37,225 bases of DNA from Stenotrophomonas maltophilia (GCF_013464485.1 NZ_RAUX01000014.1:1-37225), one strand, 5' to 3'; positions 8,209 to 15,540 are shown, numbered from the stretch's first letter. Notes: generated by a model not told the origin, from the sequence alone. Numbers and translations: made by a program.

Positions 8209-8415
8209 TCAACCTCCGAAGTGGAGCGCATCCACCACATTGCCGAGCGCCTCGACCCGGACCGTACTGCGCTGGCCGGTACGCCGGTGATGCTCCTGGG
8301 CCAGCGCTGCGGCGGCGTCGAATGCCTCGGCCCCACGTGCGTAGCGGGTTGTGTCGTGCGCCTGCGGGTCCAGGACGGACCAGTGCCGGGCATTGCATTG
8401 GACGGTGATGACCAT
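8209..8415 (-). CDS. Small conserved protein, paralog of the 7145-7348 product
   Basis: A 68-aa protein (MVITVQCNARHWSVLDPQ...) of unknown function, related along its full length to the 67-aa product at 7145-7348. The start at 8415 has CAGGAG upstream; a longer frame to 8463 is less likely. It lies 132 bp upstream of the DUF3011 gene on the same strand. Two close paralogs bracketing an exported protein suggests local duplication. It has no signal peptide or membrane segment, so it is presumably cytoplasmic. Confidence 0.75.
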   Translation of the reverse strand: MVITVQCNARHWSVLDPQAHDTTRYARGAEAFDAAAALAQEHHRRTGQRSTVRVEALGNVVDALHFGG

Positions 8416-8591
8416 GAAAAGCTCCTGCGGAGGAAAGGACACCCCTGCAGCAGGAAAGACCATGGCTGCGGGTACACCGTCAGGCTAGCGAGCGCCTCCG
8501 GGTTGGCCTATCAGATTTGTACGAAAATGCCGCGCCACATGGTCAGGGCACCCCGCCCTCACATCCCTGAGGCTGTTTAGCGAAGCCGTTT

Positions 8592-8628
8592 CGTGACTCT
8601 TGTCACGGAGTTGGCAGAGCTTCACACT
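8592..8628 (+). promoter_or_regulatory. Candidate promoter and palindrome before the 34-aa gene
   Basis: CGTGAC-TCTT-GTCACG (8592-8607) is a perfect 6-bp inverted repeat. Its right half overlaps TTGTCA (8600-8605), a good -35, with CACACT (8623-8628) as a weak -10 at 17-bp spacing. A regulator bound to the palindrome would overlap the promoter. Confidence 0.35.
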
Positions 8629-8655
8629 ACCGTCACCAACAGGGGCCCCTTCCAC

Positions 8656-8760
8656 ATGCGCACCTTCTTCTCGCAGCAGCGCTGGACGCTGCTGAAGTTC
8701 TATTTCGTGGCCAGCTATCTGGTGCTGATCGAGGAACTGATCCGCGCCGCGATGCACTGA
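8656..8760 (+). CDS. 34-residue membrane microprotein
   Basis: A short frame encoding MRTFFSQQRWTLLKFYF followed by VASYLVLIEELIRAAMH. Nearly every codon ends in G or C, as in neighbouring genes, which is unlikely for a chance frame. Residues 13-29 could form one membrane helix, with basic residues before it. GGGG lies about 10 nt upstream of the ATG and a candidate promoter sits 30-60 bp upstream. I know no family for it. It precedes the lipoprotein gene by 59 bp in the same direction. Confidence 0.6.
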   Translation: MRTFFSQQRWTLLKFYFVASYLVLIEELIRAAMH

Positions 8761-8819
8761 GTGCTTGCTGCCACTTTTCATGCGGCCGAAACTAGCGCTT
8801 TGGGTACGGAGCCTGGCCA

Positions 8820-9104
8820 ATGAAAGCACTTCTTCTGATTCCCGCGCTGCTGGTCCTGGCCGCCTGCGCCAGCCCGGACACGACTCCCGCACGTGCCGAG
8901 GCAAGCAGCGCGTCGCCAGCCACGCCAGTGGTCGGCGGCGATCGCGATGCGCATGGCTGCATCGGCTCGGCCGGCTACCAGTGGTGCGAGCACAGCCAGC
9001 GTTGCGAACGCCCGTGGGAACTGGCGCAGGCACAGGGACTGGCCAATACCGCCGAGGCCATCGATGCCTATTGTGCAAAGCCGGCCAGCCCGGCGCGCAA
9101 GTGA
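8820..9104 (+). CDS. Small cysteine-containing lipoprotein
   Basis: A 94-aa protein with a textbook lipobox (LVLAAC, lipidated Cys16), a low-complexity linker rich in Ala, Ser, Thr and Pro (about 17-40), and a compact C-terminal part with GCIGSAGYQWCEHSQRCERPWELA. The three cysteines and the SAGYxWC..C.RPWE pattern suggest a small disulfide-held fold seen in uncharacterised lipoproteins. The target membrane and the function are unknown. It lies 12 bp before the DUF1653 gene, so the two may be read together. Confidence 0.82.
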   Translation: MKALLLIPALLVLAACASPDTTPARAEASSASPATPVVGGDRDAHGCIGSAGYQWCEHSQRCERPWELAQAQGLANTAEAIDAYCAKPASPARK

Positions 9105-9116
9105 GTCGCGCCCACC

Positions 9117-9350
9117 ATGGCTGAGCTGAGTCCGCTCCCCACCCTGGCCCCGGGCCGTTACCGCCACTTCAAGGGCGGCGAGTACGAAGTGCTCGACATC
9201 GTCCGCAGCAGCGAGAGCCTGCAGCCGATGGTGCTGTACCGCGCGCTGTACGGCGAAGGCGGCCTGTGGGTACGCCCGTACGCCATGTTCGTCGAGCAGG
9301 TGCCCGGTGAGCACGGACCGCAGCCACGTTTCGCCCGCATCGACGCATGA
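9117..9350 (+). CDS. DUF1653 domain protein
   Basis: A 77-aa protein that is essentially one DUF1653 domain: PGRYRHFKGGEYEVLDIVRSSESLQPMVLYRALYGEGGLWVRPYAMFVEQV. The family is widespread and small; the fold is a beta barrel and no reaction has been established that I know of. No signal peptide, so cytoplasmic. It starts 12 bp after the preceding lipoprotein gene. Confidence 0.92.
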   Translation: MAELSPLPTLAPGRYRHFKGGEYEVLDIVRSSESLQPMVLYRALYGEGGLWVRPYAMFVEQVPGEHGPQPRFARIDA

Positions 9351-9403
9351 CGGTTCCACTGGCGGCCTCGGCCGGCAGCGCGCGGTAATCGGCGGGCCTG
9401 CGC

Positions 9404-9426
9404 TACAATCGTACCGTCCAGTCGGT
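9404..9426 (+). promoter_or_regulatory. Candidate promoter and TetR operator
   Basis: TACAAT (9404-9409) is a five-of-six -10. Directly after it lies ACCGTC-CA-GTCGGT (9413-9426), an inverted repeat with five matching positions in each 6-bp arm, in the style of TetR-family operators. Its place between the -10 and the ATG at 9438 would let the TetR protein shut off its own gene and the efflux gene behind it. No clear -35 was found. Confidence 0.45.
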
Positions 9427-9437
9427 TTCTTCCCGCC

Positions 9438-10010
9438 ATGTCCGCATCGCCCTCCCGTTCACGCCGCAAGGCGCCCGATAGCGTGCGCCAGTCACTGCTG
9501 CAGGCCACCATTGAAGTGATCGGCCGTAATGGCCTGGCCGCGCTGACCGTGCAGGACGTCGCGCAGGCCGCCGGCGTCAGCAAGGGGGCGTTGTTCCATC
9601 ACTTCAGCAGCAAGCAGGCACTGGTGGATGAAGCCATCGGAGCGCTCATCGGCGAGTTCGAAGCGCGGGTACGTGCCCTGCTGCAGGAGAATCCCGCAGG
9701 CCATGGCCGTTTCAGCCGCGCCTATGTGCAGGCCAATTTCGAGCATCTGCTGCAGCAGGAGCAGGACAACGACATCGGCCTGACCCTGGGCAACCTGATG
9801 GAACCGGCCCTGCTCGCGCATTGGCGTACCTGGAAGCGTGCGATGCTGGCCGAATTCGCCGGCGAAGCCAACGACCCCCGGCTATATGCCGCGCGCTGCG
9901 CCGCCGATGGCTACTGGGCGACCGCGTATGGCCGCCCGCTGGACGAGGAAGAACGCGCCAACGCACTGGCCATGGCCGAGCAGGCACTGAAGCTGTGCGA
10001 TCCGCAGTGA
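9438..10010 (+). CDS. TetR/AcrR family transcriptional regulator
   Basis: A 190-aa repressor. The N-terminal helix-turn-helix is at about residues 18-63 (LLQATIEVIGRNGLAALTVQDVAQAAGVSKGALFHHFSSKQALVDEAI, typical TetR signature); the C-terminal ligand domain is the usual divergent helical part and includes DNDIGLTLGNLMEPALLAHWRTWKRAMLAEF. The gene ends 13 bp before an emrE-like gene, so it most likely controls that pump and itself, with an operator candidate at 9413-9426. The inducer is probably a cationic drug or dye by analogy; the sequence cannot show this. Confidence 0.93.
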   Translation: MSASPSRSRRKAPDSVRQSLLQATIEVIGRNGLAALTVQDVAQAAGVSKGALFHHFSSKQALVDEAIGALIGEFEARVRALLQENPAGHGRFSRAYVQANFEHLLQQEQDNDIGLTLGNLMEPALLAHWRTWKRAMLAEFAGEANDPRLYAARCAADGYWATAYGRPLDEEERANALAMAEQALKLCDPQ

Positions 10011-10023
10011 ACTGGAGCCTGTG

Positions 10024-10356
10024 ATGAATCCCTACGCCTATCTCGCCGCCGCCATCGTGCTGGAAGTGATCGCCACATCCCTGCTGAAGGCATCCGACGG
10101 CATGAGCCGGCTGGCGCCGACGCTGGGCGCCCTGGTCGGTTACGGCCTGTGCTTCTACCTGCTGTCGATGACCATGAAGTCGGTGCCGACCGGTATCGCC
10201 TACGCGATCTGGTCCGGCGTTGGCATCGTGCTGATCTCGCTGATCGGGCTGGTGGTGTTCAAGCAGCGCCTGGATGCGCCGGCGCTGATCGGCATCGGTC
10301 TGATCTGCGCCGGTGTACTGGTGATCAACCTGTTCTCGCGCAGCAGCGCACACTGA
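10024..10356 (+). CDS. emrE: Small multidrug resistance (SMR) transporter, EmrE-like
   Basis: A 110-aa protein with four membrane helices, the same length as E. coli EmrE and very similar along the chain. It keeps the essential proton/substrate residue Glu14 (AAIVLEVIATSLLK), the PTGIAYAIWSGVGIVLIS motif of helix 3 and the LICAGVLVINLFSRSSAH end. SMR pumps work as antiparallel dimers that exchange protons for hydrophobic cations such as quaternary ammonium compounds. The ATG at 10024 is preferred over the GTG at 10021 because it gives the EmrE length and has GGAG 7 nt upstream. It is co-directional with and probably repressed by the TetR gene before it. Confidence 0.95.
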   Translation: MNPYAYLAAAIVLEVIATSLLKASDGMSRLAPTLGALVGYGLCFYLLSMTMKSVPTGIAYAIWSGVGIVLISLIGLVVFKQRLDAPALIGIGLICAGVLVINLFSRSSAH

Positions 10357-10378
10357 GCACGCTGCTGCGCGGCCAACG

Positions 10379-10552
10379 CTAGCTGACCTTCTTTGCTACG
10401 GTCATGCCGAGCAGGAACAGCACCACGGCGATGATGATGCCGGCCCAGAACAGGAACTTGGCGATGCCGACCGCGGCACCGGCAACGCCGCCGAAGCCGA
10501 GCACGCCGGCGATCACACCGATGATGGCAAAGATGATGGCCCACTTGATCAT
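10379..10552 (-). CDS. DUF1328 (YtjA family) membrane peptide
   Basis: A 57-aa protein with two membrane helices: [20 protein letters not shown], then [20 protein letters not shown] and a second helix ending [11 protein letters not shown]. The GxGGVAGxAxGIAKxLF pattern is diagnostic of DUF1328. Members are small inner-membrane peptides, often stress-induced; no biochemical role is known. AAAGGA is correctly placed before the ATG. Its stop lies 22 bp past the convergent emrE stop. Confidence 0.92.
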   Translation of the reverse strand: MIKWAIIFAIIGVIAGVLGFGGVAGAAVGIAKFLFWAGIIIAVVLFLLGMTVAKKVS

Positions 10553-10646
10553 GTCAGTCCTTTCCCTGCAGGAAATGCAAACGGTGTGATCAGGCTAGGC
10601 CGTCGCCGATGCGGCAGTCGTGAACGGGCCGCGTGCGCAGCGTGAA

Positions 10647-11288
10647 TCAGCGCGGACGGAAGCGCAGCAGCGCGACGGCAAACGCCAGGAACACGCTGCC
10701 CACCAGCCGCTCGAACCAGCGTCGCGCAAACGGCTTGGCCAGCCAGCGGCGCATACCATGGCCACCGGCCGCGTACATCACGTACCAGAACAGCTCGCAA
10801 GCGGCGAAGGTCGCCACCAGCACGCTGTACTGCAGTGCCTGGCCCCGTGAAGGATTGACGAACTGCGGCAGGAATGCGGCAGCAAACAGCAGCAGCTTTG
10901 GGTTGCTCAGACCGACCAGCAGGCCGCCACGGAACACTGCCCAGGCATCGAGCGTCGGCGTCATCGGTACTGCGGCATCCACTGTTGCCGGTGGTGCCGG
11001 CCGGCAACTGTCACGCCATGCCTTCAGGCCCAGCCAGGCCAGATAGGCCACGCCCAGATAGCGCAGCACCTCGAACAGCATCGGCGAGGAATGAAGCAAT
11101 GCGCTCAGGCCAGCAGCGGACGCGGCCAGCACCAGCAGCATCGCCAGCAGGCAGCCGGCCATCGCCGGCACACTGCCGCGGAAGCCGAGTCCGACGCTGC
11201 GACCAAGGATGTGCAGCATGTTCGGCCCCGGCGTGCCACACAGAACGAACACCGTGGCGAGGAACCACCACCAGGTTTGCAGGGCCAT
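10647..11288 (-). CDS. LysE/RhtB family amino acid exporter
   Basis: A 213-aa inner-membrane protein with about six helices. The family mark GTPGPNMLHILGRSVGLGFRGSVPAMAG lies near the N-terminus, and GLLVGLSNPKLLLFAAAFLPQFV carries the conserved SNPK at the start of a later helix. Members export amino acids such as homoserine, threonine, lysine or others; the substrate cannot be told from sequence. The start at 11288 (GGAAG upstream) was preferred over an upstream in-frame ATG at 11315. It is not followed by a partner gene. Confidence 0.92.
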   Translation of the reverse strand: MALQTWWWFLATVFVLCGTPGPNMLHILGRSVGLGFRGSVPAMAGCLLAMLLVLAASAAGLSALLHSSPMLFEVLRYLGVAYLAWLGLKAWRDSCRPAPPATVDAAVPMTPTLDAWAVFRGGLLVGLSNPKLLLFAAAFLPQFVNPSRGQALQYSVLVATFAACELFWYVMYAAGGHGMRRWLAKPFARRWFERLVGSVFLAFAVALLRFRPR

Positions 11289-11386
11289 AGCGCACTTCCA
11301 CTTCAGAAGACCCAACCAGCATAGAACGCGCCTGCAGCGCGCGGCACATACAGCACAGCGTGGATGTGGTGGTTACAGAGGCTGGC

Positions 11387-11995
11387 TCAGGCAGCGAGCG
11401 CGTCGCGCCGTACCAGTACCTGGTCGATCAGGCCCCATTCGCATGCCTGCTCGGCACTCATGAAATGATCGCGGTCCAAGGTCTGCTCGACCTCCTCGAC
11501 ACTGCGTCCGCAATGCTGCGCATACAGGCGGGTGATGCGCTGCTTGGTGCGCTGCATCTCCTCGGCGTGGATGAAGATGTCCGAAGCTTGGCCCTGCACC
11601 CCGCCCAGCGGCTGGTGCACGTGCAGGCTGGCATTGGCCAACGCCGAGCGGTGACCCGGCTCGCCGGCCATCAGCAGGAATGAACCCATCGACCGTGCGG
11701 TGCCCATGCACAGCGTATGCACCGGTGCCGAGATGTATTGCATCGTGTCGTACATTGCCAGGCCGCTGGAGATCACCCCGCCTGGCGAGTTGATGTACAG
11801 ATGGATCGGCTTCTCCGGGTTTTCCGATTCCAGGAACAACAACTGCGCACAGACCAGCGCCGACACGGCTTCATCGACTTCGCCGTTGAGAAAGATGATG
11901 CGCTCGCGCAGGAGCCGCGAGTAGATGTCATGGGAGCGCTCGCCGCGCTCGCTGCGCTCCACCACCATCGGTACCAGCTGCATTCTGTCCCGCAT
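11387..11995 (-). CDS. ClpP family serine protease (accessory paralog)
   Basis: A 202-aa ClpP-like peptidase. The whole catalytic triad is present with E. coli spacing: Ser102 in [10 protein letters not shown], His127 in LHVHQPLGG (25 residues on) and Asp176 in LDRDHFMSA (49 further). INSPGG oxyanion/handle motif is at 69-73. The Ser is preceded by Arg where ClpP usually has Ala. Canonical clpP in xanthomonads sits in tig-clpP-clpX-lon; here there is no clpX, so this is a second ClpP, which would need an ATPase supplied elsewhere. A strong ribosome site AAGGAG precedes the ATG. It lies 37 bp after the SRPBCC gene, so it may belong to the ArsR-led operon. Confidence 0.92.
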   Translation of the reverse strand: MRDRMQLVPMVVERSERGERSHDIYSRLLRERIIFLNGEVDEAVSALVCAQLLFLESENPEKPIHLYINSPGGVISSGLAMYDTMQYISAPVHTLCMGTARSMGSFLLMAGEPGHRSALANASLHVHQPLGGVQGQASDIFIHAEEMQRTKQRITRLYAQHCGRSVEEVEQTLDRDHFMSAEQACEWGLIDQVLVRRDALAA

Positions 11996-12032
11996 GTGCC
12001 TGCTCCTTGTCCGGTGGGATTGACGCGCTGCC

Positions 12033-12383
12033 TCAGGCCGCGCGCATCATGGTGCGACGATCGTCGTTGGCGGCCAACGGCAGCAGCGCGCGCAGGTCGG
12101 TGAGCCGATGCACGATGGTCAGCACCGTCCCCCCACTGTCATCCGCGCGCAGCTGGAAACACACCAGGCTGTGCAGATGTGGAGGCTGCGCATCGCGCAA
12201 GTGGAACCCCAGCTCCCGTCCGTCCTCGCACAGGCAGGGCTGCGGGTCGGCAAGATCTGCTGCAGGCAACCAGCGCTCACGCAGCACCGGATCGCACAGT
12301 GCGCGCCAGACCCGTCCCGGTGGCGCTGGCAGCCGTTGCTCCATCACCAAGGAGGGAGCCGCTTCGTTCAGAGCATCGTCCAT
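12033..12383 (-). CDS. SRPBCC (AHSA1/START-like) domain protein
   Basis: A 116-aa cytoplasmic protein of the AHSA1 group, recognised by [28 protein letters not shown] near the N-terminus (first strand plus the W-containing helix) and the C-terminal [13 protein letters not shown] strand. It is short for the family and ends in MMRAA. SRPBCC proteins bind hydrophobic ligands. It overlaps the stop of the ArsR gene by one nt (TGATG), which implies translational coupling. Pairing of an ArsR regulator with an AHSA1 protein is a common bacterial arrangement. Confidence 0.88.
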   Translation of the reverse strand: MDDALNEAAPSLVMEQRLPAPPGRVWRALCDPVLRERWLPAADLADPQPCLCEDGRELGFHLRDAQPPHLHSLVCFQLRADDSGGTVLTIVHRLTDLRALLPLAANDDRRTMMRAA

Positions 12384-12694
12384 CAGTCCATCTCCTTCAG
12401 CAGATCCTGCAAGGCATCCATCCGCGCAGGCCAGTAGGCCCGGTAGCGCTGCAGCCAGTTGCCGATGTGTGCCAGCCCGCGTGGATCGACCTCGTAGTGG
12501 ACGAAGCGGCCTTGGCGCTGTTCGCTCACCAGCCCGGCATCGCGCAGCACCGCCAGGTGCTGGGACATCGCAGACTGGCTGATCGCCATGCCCTCGCGCA
12601 GCGCGCTGGCATGCTGACCACCCTCGGCCAGCTTTTCGAAGATGTGGCGGCGGGTGGGGTCGGCCAGCGCCTTGAACAGGGCGTTCTCGATCAT
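12383..12694 (-). CDS. ArsR family transcriptional regulator
   Basis: A 103-aa winged-helix repressor: LFKALADPTRRHIFEKLAEGG (helix 1-2), SALREGMAISQSAMSQHLAVLRDAGLV (DNA-recognition helix-turn-helix) and SEQRQGRFVHYEVDP (wing). It has no cysteine or CxC metal site, so it is not a metal sensor of the ArsR/SmtB kind; it resembles the SdpR/PadR-like regulators that accompany SRPBCC genes. The start at 12694 fits the family length; upstream in-frame codons run through the operator. A perfect 9-bp palindrome at 12700-12723 lies directly upstream, so autoregulation is very likely. Confidence 0.93.
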   Translation of the reverse strand: MIENALFKALADPTRRHIFEKLAEGGQHASALREGMAISQSAMSQHLAVLRDAGLVSEQRQGRFVHYEVDPRGLAHIGNWLQRYRAYWPARMDALQDLLKEMD

Positions 12695-12699
12695 GGCAA

Positions 12700-12723
12700 A
12701 CACATTAGCAATCACTAATGTGT
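12700..12723 (-). promoter_or_regulatory. Palindromic operator candidate for the ArsR gene
   Basis: ACACATTAG-CAATCA-CTAATGTGT is a perfect 9-bp inverted repeat with a 6-nt spacer, AT-rich against a GC-rich background. It sits 5 bp before the ArsR ATG and 57 bp before the divergent racemase gene, so one bound dimer could touch both. Confidence 0.75.
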
Positions 12724-12780
12724 TGTGCAACTCCCGCATCGACTGTGCTGCAATGACGGCTCCCCGGCATGGAGCTGTGC

Positions 12781-13473
12781 ATGAAGACCCTTGGCCTGAT
12801 CGGCGGCATGAGCTGGGAAAGCTCGGCCCAGTACTACCGGCTCATCAACGAGGACGTGCGGCAGCGCCTCGGTGGCGCACATTCGGCGCAACTGCTGCTT
12901 TGGTCGGTGGACTTCGCCCCGATCAAGCAGCTGCAGCACGACGGCGACTGGGATGCACTGGGCGACCGCATGGTCGAGGCCGCTCGACGCCTGCAGGCCG
13001 GTGGTGCCGATCTGCTGCTGGTCTGTACCAACACCATGCACATGCTGGCCGACCGCATCGAGGCGGCCTGCCCACTGCCGCTGCTGCATATCGTCGACCC
13101 CACCGCCCAGGCCATCGTGCAGGCAGGCGCACGCAAGGTGGGCCTGATCGGCACCGCCTTCACCATGGAGCAGGACTTCTACCGCGGCCGGCTGCAGGAA
13201 CGCTTCGGCCTGGAAGTGCTGGTGCCCGATGCCGATGATCGTCGCAGCGTGCACGACATCATCTACCAGGAACTGATTGCCGGCGTGGCCAGCGAGCACT
13301 CGCGGCAGGTCTACGCCGACGTGATCGCTCGACTGGTGGCGCGCGGTGCCGAAGCGATCATTCTTGGCTGCACCGAGATCATGCTGCTGGTACGCCCGGA
13401 GGACAGTGCAGTGCCGTTGTTCGATACCACTGCCCTGCATGCGCGGGCTGCGGTGGACGCAGCACTGGCCTGA
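12781..13473 (+). CDS. Aspartate/glutamate racemase family protein
   Basis: A 230-aa PLP-independent racemase of the Asp/Glu/hydantoin superfamily. MKTLGLIGGMSWESSAQYYRLINE opens the first domain; the two catalytic cysteines are Cys82 in LLLVCTNTMHMLAD and Cys197 in EAIILGCTEI, the arrangement of broad-specificity YgeA/RacX-type enzymes that interconvert L- and D-amino acids. The ATG at 12781 has GGAG 6 nt upstream; the longer frame from 12769 starts at that GGAG itself and is unlikely. It is divergent from the ArsR gene. Confidence 0.93.
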   Translation: MKTLGLIGGMSWESSAQYYRLINEDVRQRLGGAHSAQLLLWSVDFAPIKQLQHDGDWDALGDRMVEAARRLQAGGADLLLVCTNTMHMLADRIEAACPLPLLHIVDPTAQAIVQAGARKVGLIGTAFTMEQDFYRGRLQERFGLEVLVPDADDRRSVHDIIYQELIAGVASEHSRQVYADVIARLVARGAEAIILGCTEIMLLVRPEDSAVPLFDTTALHARAAVDAALA

Positions 13474-13497
13474 TCCTGCCTCCGATGCAGCGCGGAA

Positions 13498-13893
13498 TCA
13501 GTCCGCGCCCTGCACTTCCAGCGCGGTGATCAGCCACTCGACCACCGCCTGAGAATCGCACAGGAAGAAGATGGCATCGCCGGAGCGCGCTTCGGTAAGC
13601 AGGCGATAGACCGTGATCGCCACCGCCGACTGGTTGGCGATGAACACTTCCGGGCTGCGCGGCCCTTCGCTGTGGCCGGCAACCGCGTGCAGCGCCTTGC
13701 GTGCGGCCACGGTCGCAGCCGGGTCCGCGCTACGGGTCAGTTCCGGCCCGCGCAGGCCCCAGGCAATGAACACATGCTTGCCCTTGAACGTGGTGTCCAG
13801 GACCCGCACCTCGGCGCCGCCTGCGTCGGCCGAGCGATGAATGACGGTACTGCTGATCAACGCAACCCCCTGTGGTCGTCGTGGTCCGCGCAT
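13498..13893 (-). CDS. Hypothetical protein
   Basis: About 131 aa; I do not recognise a family. It contains KGKHVFIAWGLRGPELT, alternating helical and strand segments (VTARKALHAVAG-like, SPEVFIANQSAVAITVYRLLTEARSGDAIFFLCDSQAVVEWLITALEV), and looks like a small globular protein. No signal peptide. Codon use is GC3-biased as for genes. The start is uncertain: the ATG at 13893 has GGAGG immediately abutting it, while a TTG about 30 bp downstream has AGGGGG spaced well upstream. The 242-bp region between it and the DUF3011 gene holds no other gene. Confidence 0.6.
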   Translation of the reverse strand: MRGPRRPQGVALISSTVIHRSADAGGAEVRVLDTTFKGKHVFIAWGLRGPELTRSADPAATVAARKALHAVAGHSEGPRSPEVFIANQSAVAITVYRLLTEARSGDAIFFLCDSQAVVEWLITALEVQGAD

Positions 13894-14135
13894 CCTCCCC
13901 CACAGGCCGCCCGCACACCAGTGACGGCAGCCACAGGCTGCGCCGACAGGCGTGGAAGACATGTAAGAAGGTGTAAACCGATGCGATCGGATGTGCAGCG
14001 ATGATACGGGATGTAAGCCTCTGCATGGGCCCGTGCGCACTACTAAATCCCTACTGAGCCACTTCCGGAACGATGCGTTCCGACGGCCCCGTGCTGGGTC
14101 ATTCTTGCCGCCCGAATCCCCGCTCGAGGCTCCCC

Positions 14136-14645
14136 ATGACCGTTCGCCCGCTGCTGCCGATCACCGGCGCCGCCCTAGCCCTGCTGCTGGCCGCCACCGC
14201 CGTGGCCGCCCAGGACTACGACACTGATCACATTCCGGCGCTGCGCTGCGAATCCCAGTTCAACAAGACCGAGCAATGCCCCATCGAGGGCCCGATGCGC
14301 CTGGCCAGGCAACTGTCGGTCACCCGCTGCGTGGAAGACCAGAACTGGGGCCAGAGCCGGCGCATGCTGTGGGTGACCGACGGCTGCCGCGCCGAATTCG
14401 TCGCCGACGGATACGGGCGCTGGCCGGGACGTGGCCGCGGCCGTGATCGCGACAACGAGGGTGAACGCCTGGTCTGCGAGTCCTACGAGAACAAGGACAA
14501 GGAGTGCCGGATTCGCGTTCGCCACGAGGTACGGCTGGTCAAGCAGAAATCGGTGACGACCTGCATCGAGGACCGCAACTGGGGCTGGGACCGTCGCGGC
14601 GTGTGGGTCAGCGACGGCTGCCGCGCCGAGTTCCGGGTGTACTGA
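14136..14645 (+). CDS. DUF3011 domain protein, exported
   Basis: A 169-aa secreted protein, paralog of the product at 7519-8076. Signal peptide residues 1 to about 26 (ending VAAQ), then two DUF3011 modules: LRCESQFNKTEQCPIEG...VTRCVEDQNWGQSRRMLWVTDGCRAEF and LVCESYENKDKECRIRV...VTTCIEDRNWGWDRRGVWVSDGCRAEF, joined by an Arg/Gly-rich linker (about 107-120). All module cysteines are kept. The family is common in xanthomonads with unknown function. The ATG was chosen for the signal peptide; upstream codons in frame run through non-coding sequence. Confidence 0.88.
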   Translation: MTVRPLLPITGAALALLLAATAVAAQDYDTDHIPALRCESQFNKTEQCPIEGPMRLARQLSVTRCVEDQNWGQSRRMLWVTDGCRAEFVADGYGRWPGRGRGRDRDNEGERLVCESYENKDKECRIRVRHEVRLVKQKSVTTCIEDRNWGWDRRGVWVSDGCRAEFRVY

Positions 14646-14731
14646 CTGCCTTCCATGCGCTGGCTGCAACGAGCAGGCGTTCGTGCAAGGCAGAGTGGAT
14701 AGACTATGGCCTGCATGGCAGGGAGCACGAC

Positions 14732-15085
14732 ATGGAACGATGGTATCTGGCGGCGCTGCTGGCATTGATCCTGCATCAGATCGACGCTGCGTTCTGGCAG
14801 GAATGGACCATGTTCCATGTGCCCGGCGGCATCCAGGGCTTCCTGCTGTTCAACCTGTTCGCAGTCGGCGTCGTGCTTTGGGGTTATCGCCACACCCTGC
14901 TGGGCACATCCATGGCGCGCGGCTATGTACTGGTTTGTGGCGCGCTCGGCATTGGCACGGCGCTGATCCACCTGGCGTTTGCCCTGCTCGGTCGCAATGA
15001 ATTCCACCTGCCGCTGTCGATCATCGTCCTGCTTGCCTGCTTTGTATCGGGTGGCGGCCTGTTGCTGCAGCTCCGCCCGCGATGA
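14732..15085 (+). CDS. Small four-helix membrane protein (DUF6713-like)
   Basis: A 117-aa protein with four predicted membrane helices: YLAALLALILHQIDAAFW, GFLLFNLFAVGVVLWGY, GYVLVCGALGIGTALIHLAFALL and SIIVLLACFVSGGGLLL. The LHQIDAAFWQEWTMFHVPGGIQGFLLFN stretch is the recognisable family core and recalls DUF6713, though I cannot confirm the number. GGGA lies 7 nt before the ATG. Its stop overlaps the start of the GNAT gene by ATGA, so the two are translated together. Confidence 0.82.
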   Translation: MERWYLAALLALILHQIDAAFWQEWTMFHVPGGIQGFLLFNLFAVGVVLWGYRHTLLGTSMARGYVLVCGALGIGTALIHLAFALLGRNEFHLPLSIIVLLACFVSGGGLLLQLRPR

Positions 15086-15522
15086 GGCGGACTTCCCATT
15101 CTCTGCGCGTGCGTAACGGCAGCCCCCAGGACGCGGATGCCTTGATCGCGCTCGACAGCGTGGCAGCCATTGATCCAGGGCGGATCATGCAGATTGGCGA
15201 CTGGCTGGCACACGGCAGCCTGCAGGTCGCCGAGCAGGACGACAAAGTCGTTGGTTACCTGGTCATGCATCACCACTTCTTCGGTGAAGCTTTCGTTGAA
15301 ATGCTGATGGTGGCGAACGCTCAGCGCGGCCAAGGCATCGGTACCGCGCTGCTGCGGCACGCGATCACGCGGCGCGGTAGCGGCAAGCTGTTCACCTCGA
15401 CCAATGCGTCCAACATCGGCATGCAACGCCTGCTCGCTGCCAACGGCTTCGTGGGCAGCGGCATCGTGCATGGGCTGGACGAGGACGATCCGGAACTGAT
15501 CTACCGCTTCACCGGCGGCTGA
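15082..15522 (+). CDS. GNAT family N-acetyltransferase
   Basis: A 146-aa GNAT enzyme that transfers acetyl from acetyl-CoA to an unknown acceptor. The acetyl-CoA binding motif is MLMVANAQRGQGIGTALLRHAITR (Q/R-x-x-G-x-G/A at about 80-87), followed by KLFTSTNASNIGMQRLLAANGFVGSG, the standard B motif region. It overlaps the preceding membrane protein gene by 4 nt (ATGA). The substrate is not deducible. Confidence 0.93.
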   Translation: MRRTSHSLRVRNGSPQDADALIALDSVAAIDPGRIMQIGDWLAHGSLQVAEQDDKVVGYLVMHHHFFGEAFVEMLMVANAQRGQGIGTALLRHAITRRGSGKLFTSTNASNIGMQRLLAANGFVGSGIVHGLDEDDPELIYRFTGG

Positions 15523-15540
15523 TCGCGCTGCGCCGCGCAC

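Noticed and set aside
13894-14135. A possible regulatory gap between the orphan protein and the DUF3011 gene
   Set aside because: No gene, palindrome or convincing promoter could be defined in this 242-bp stretch.
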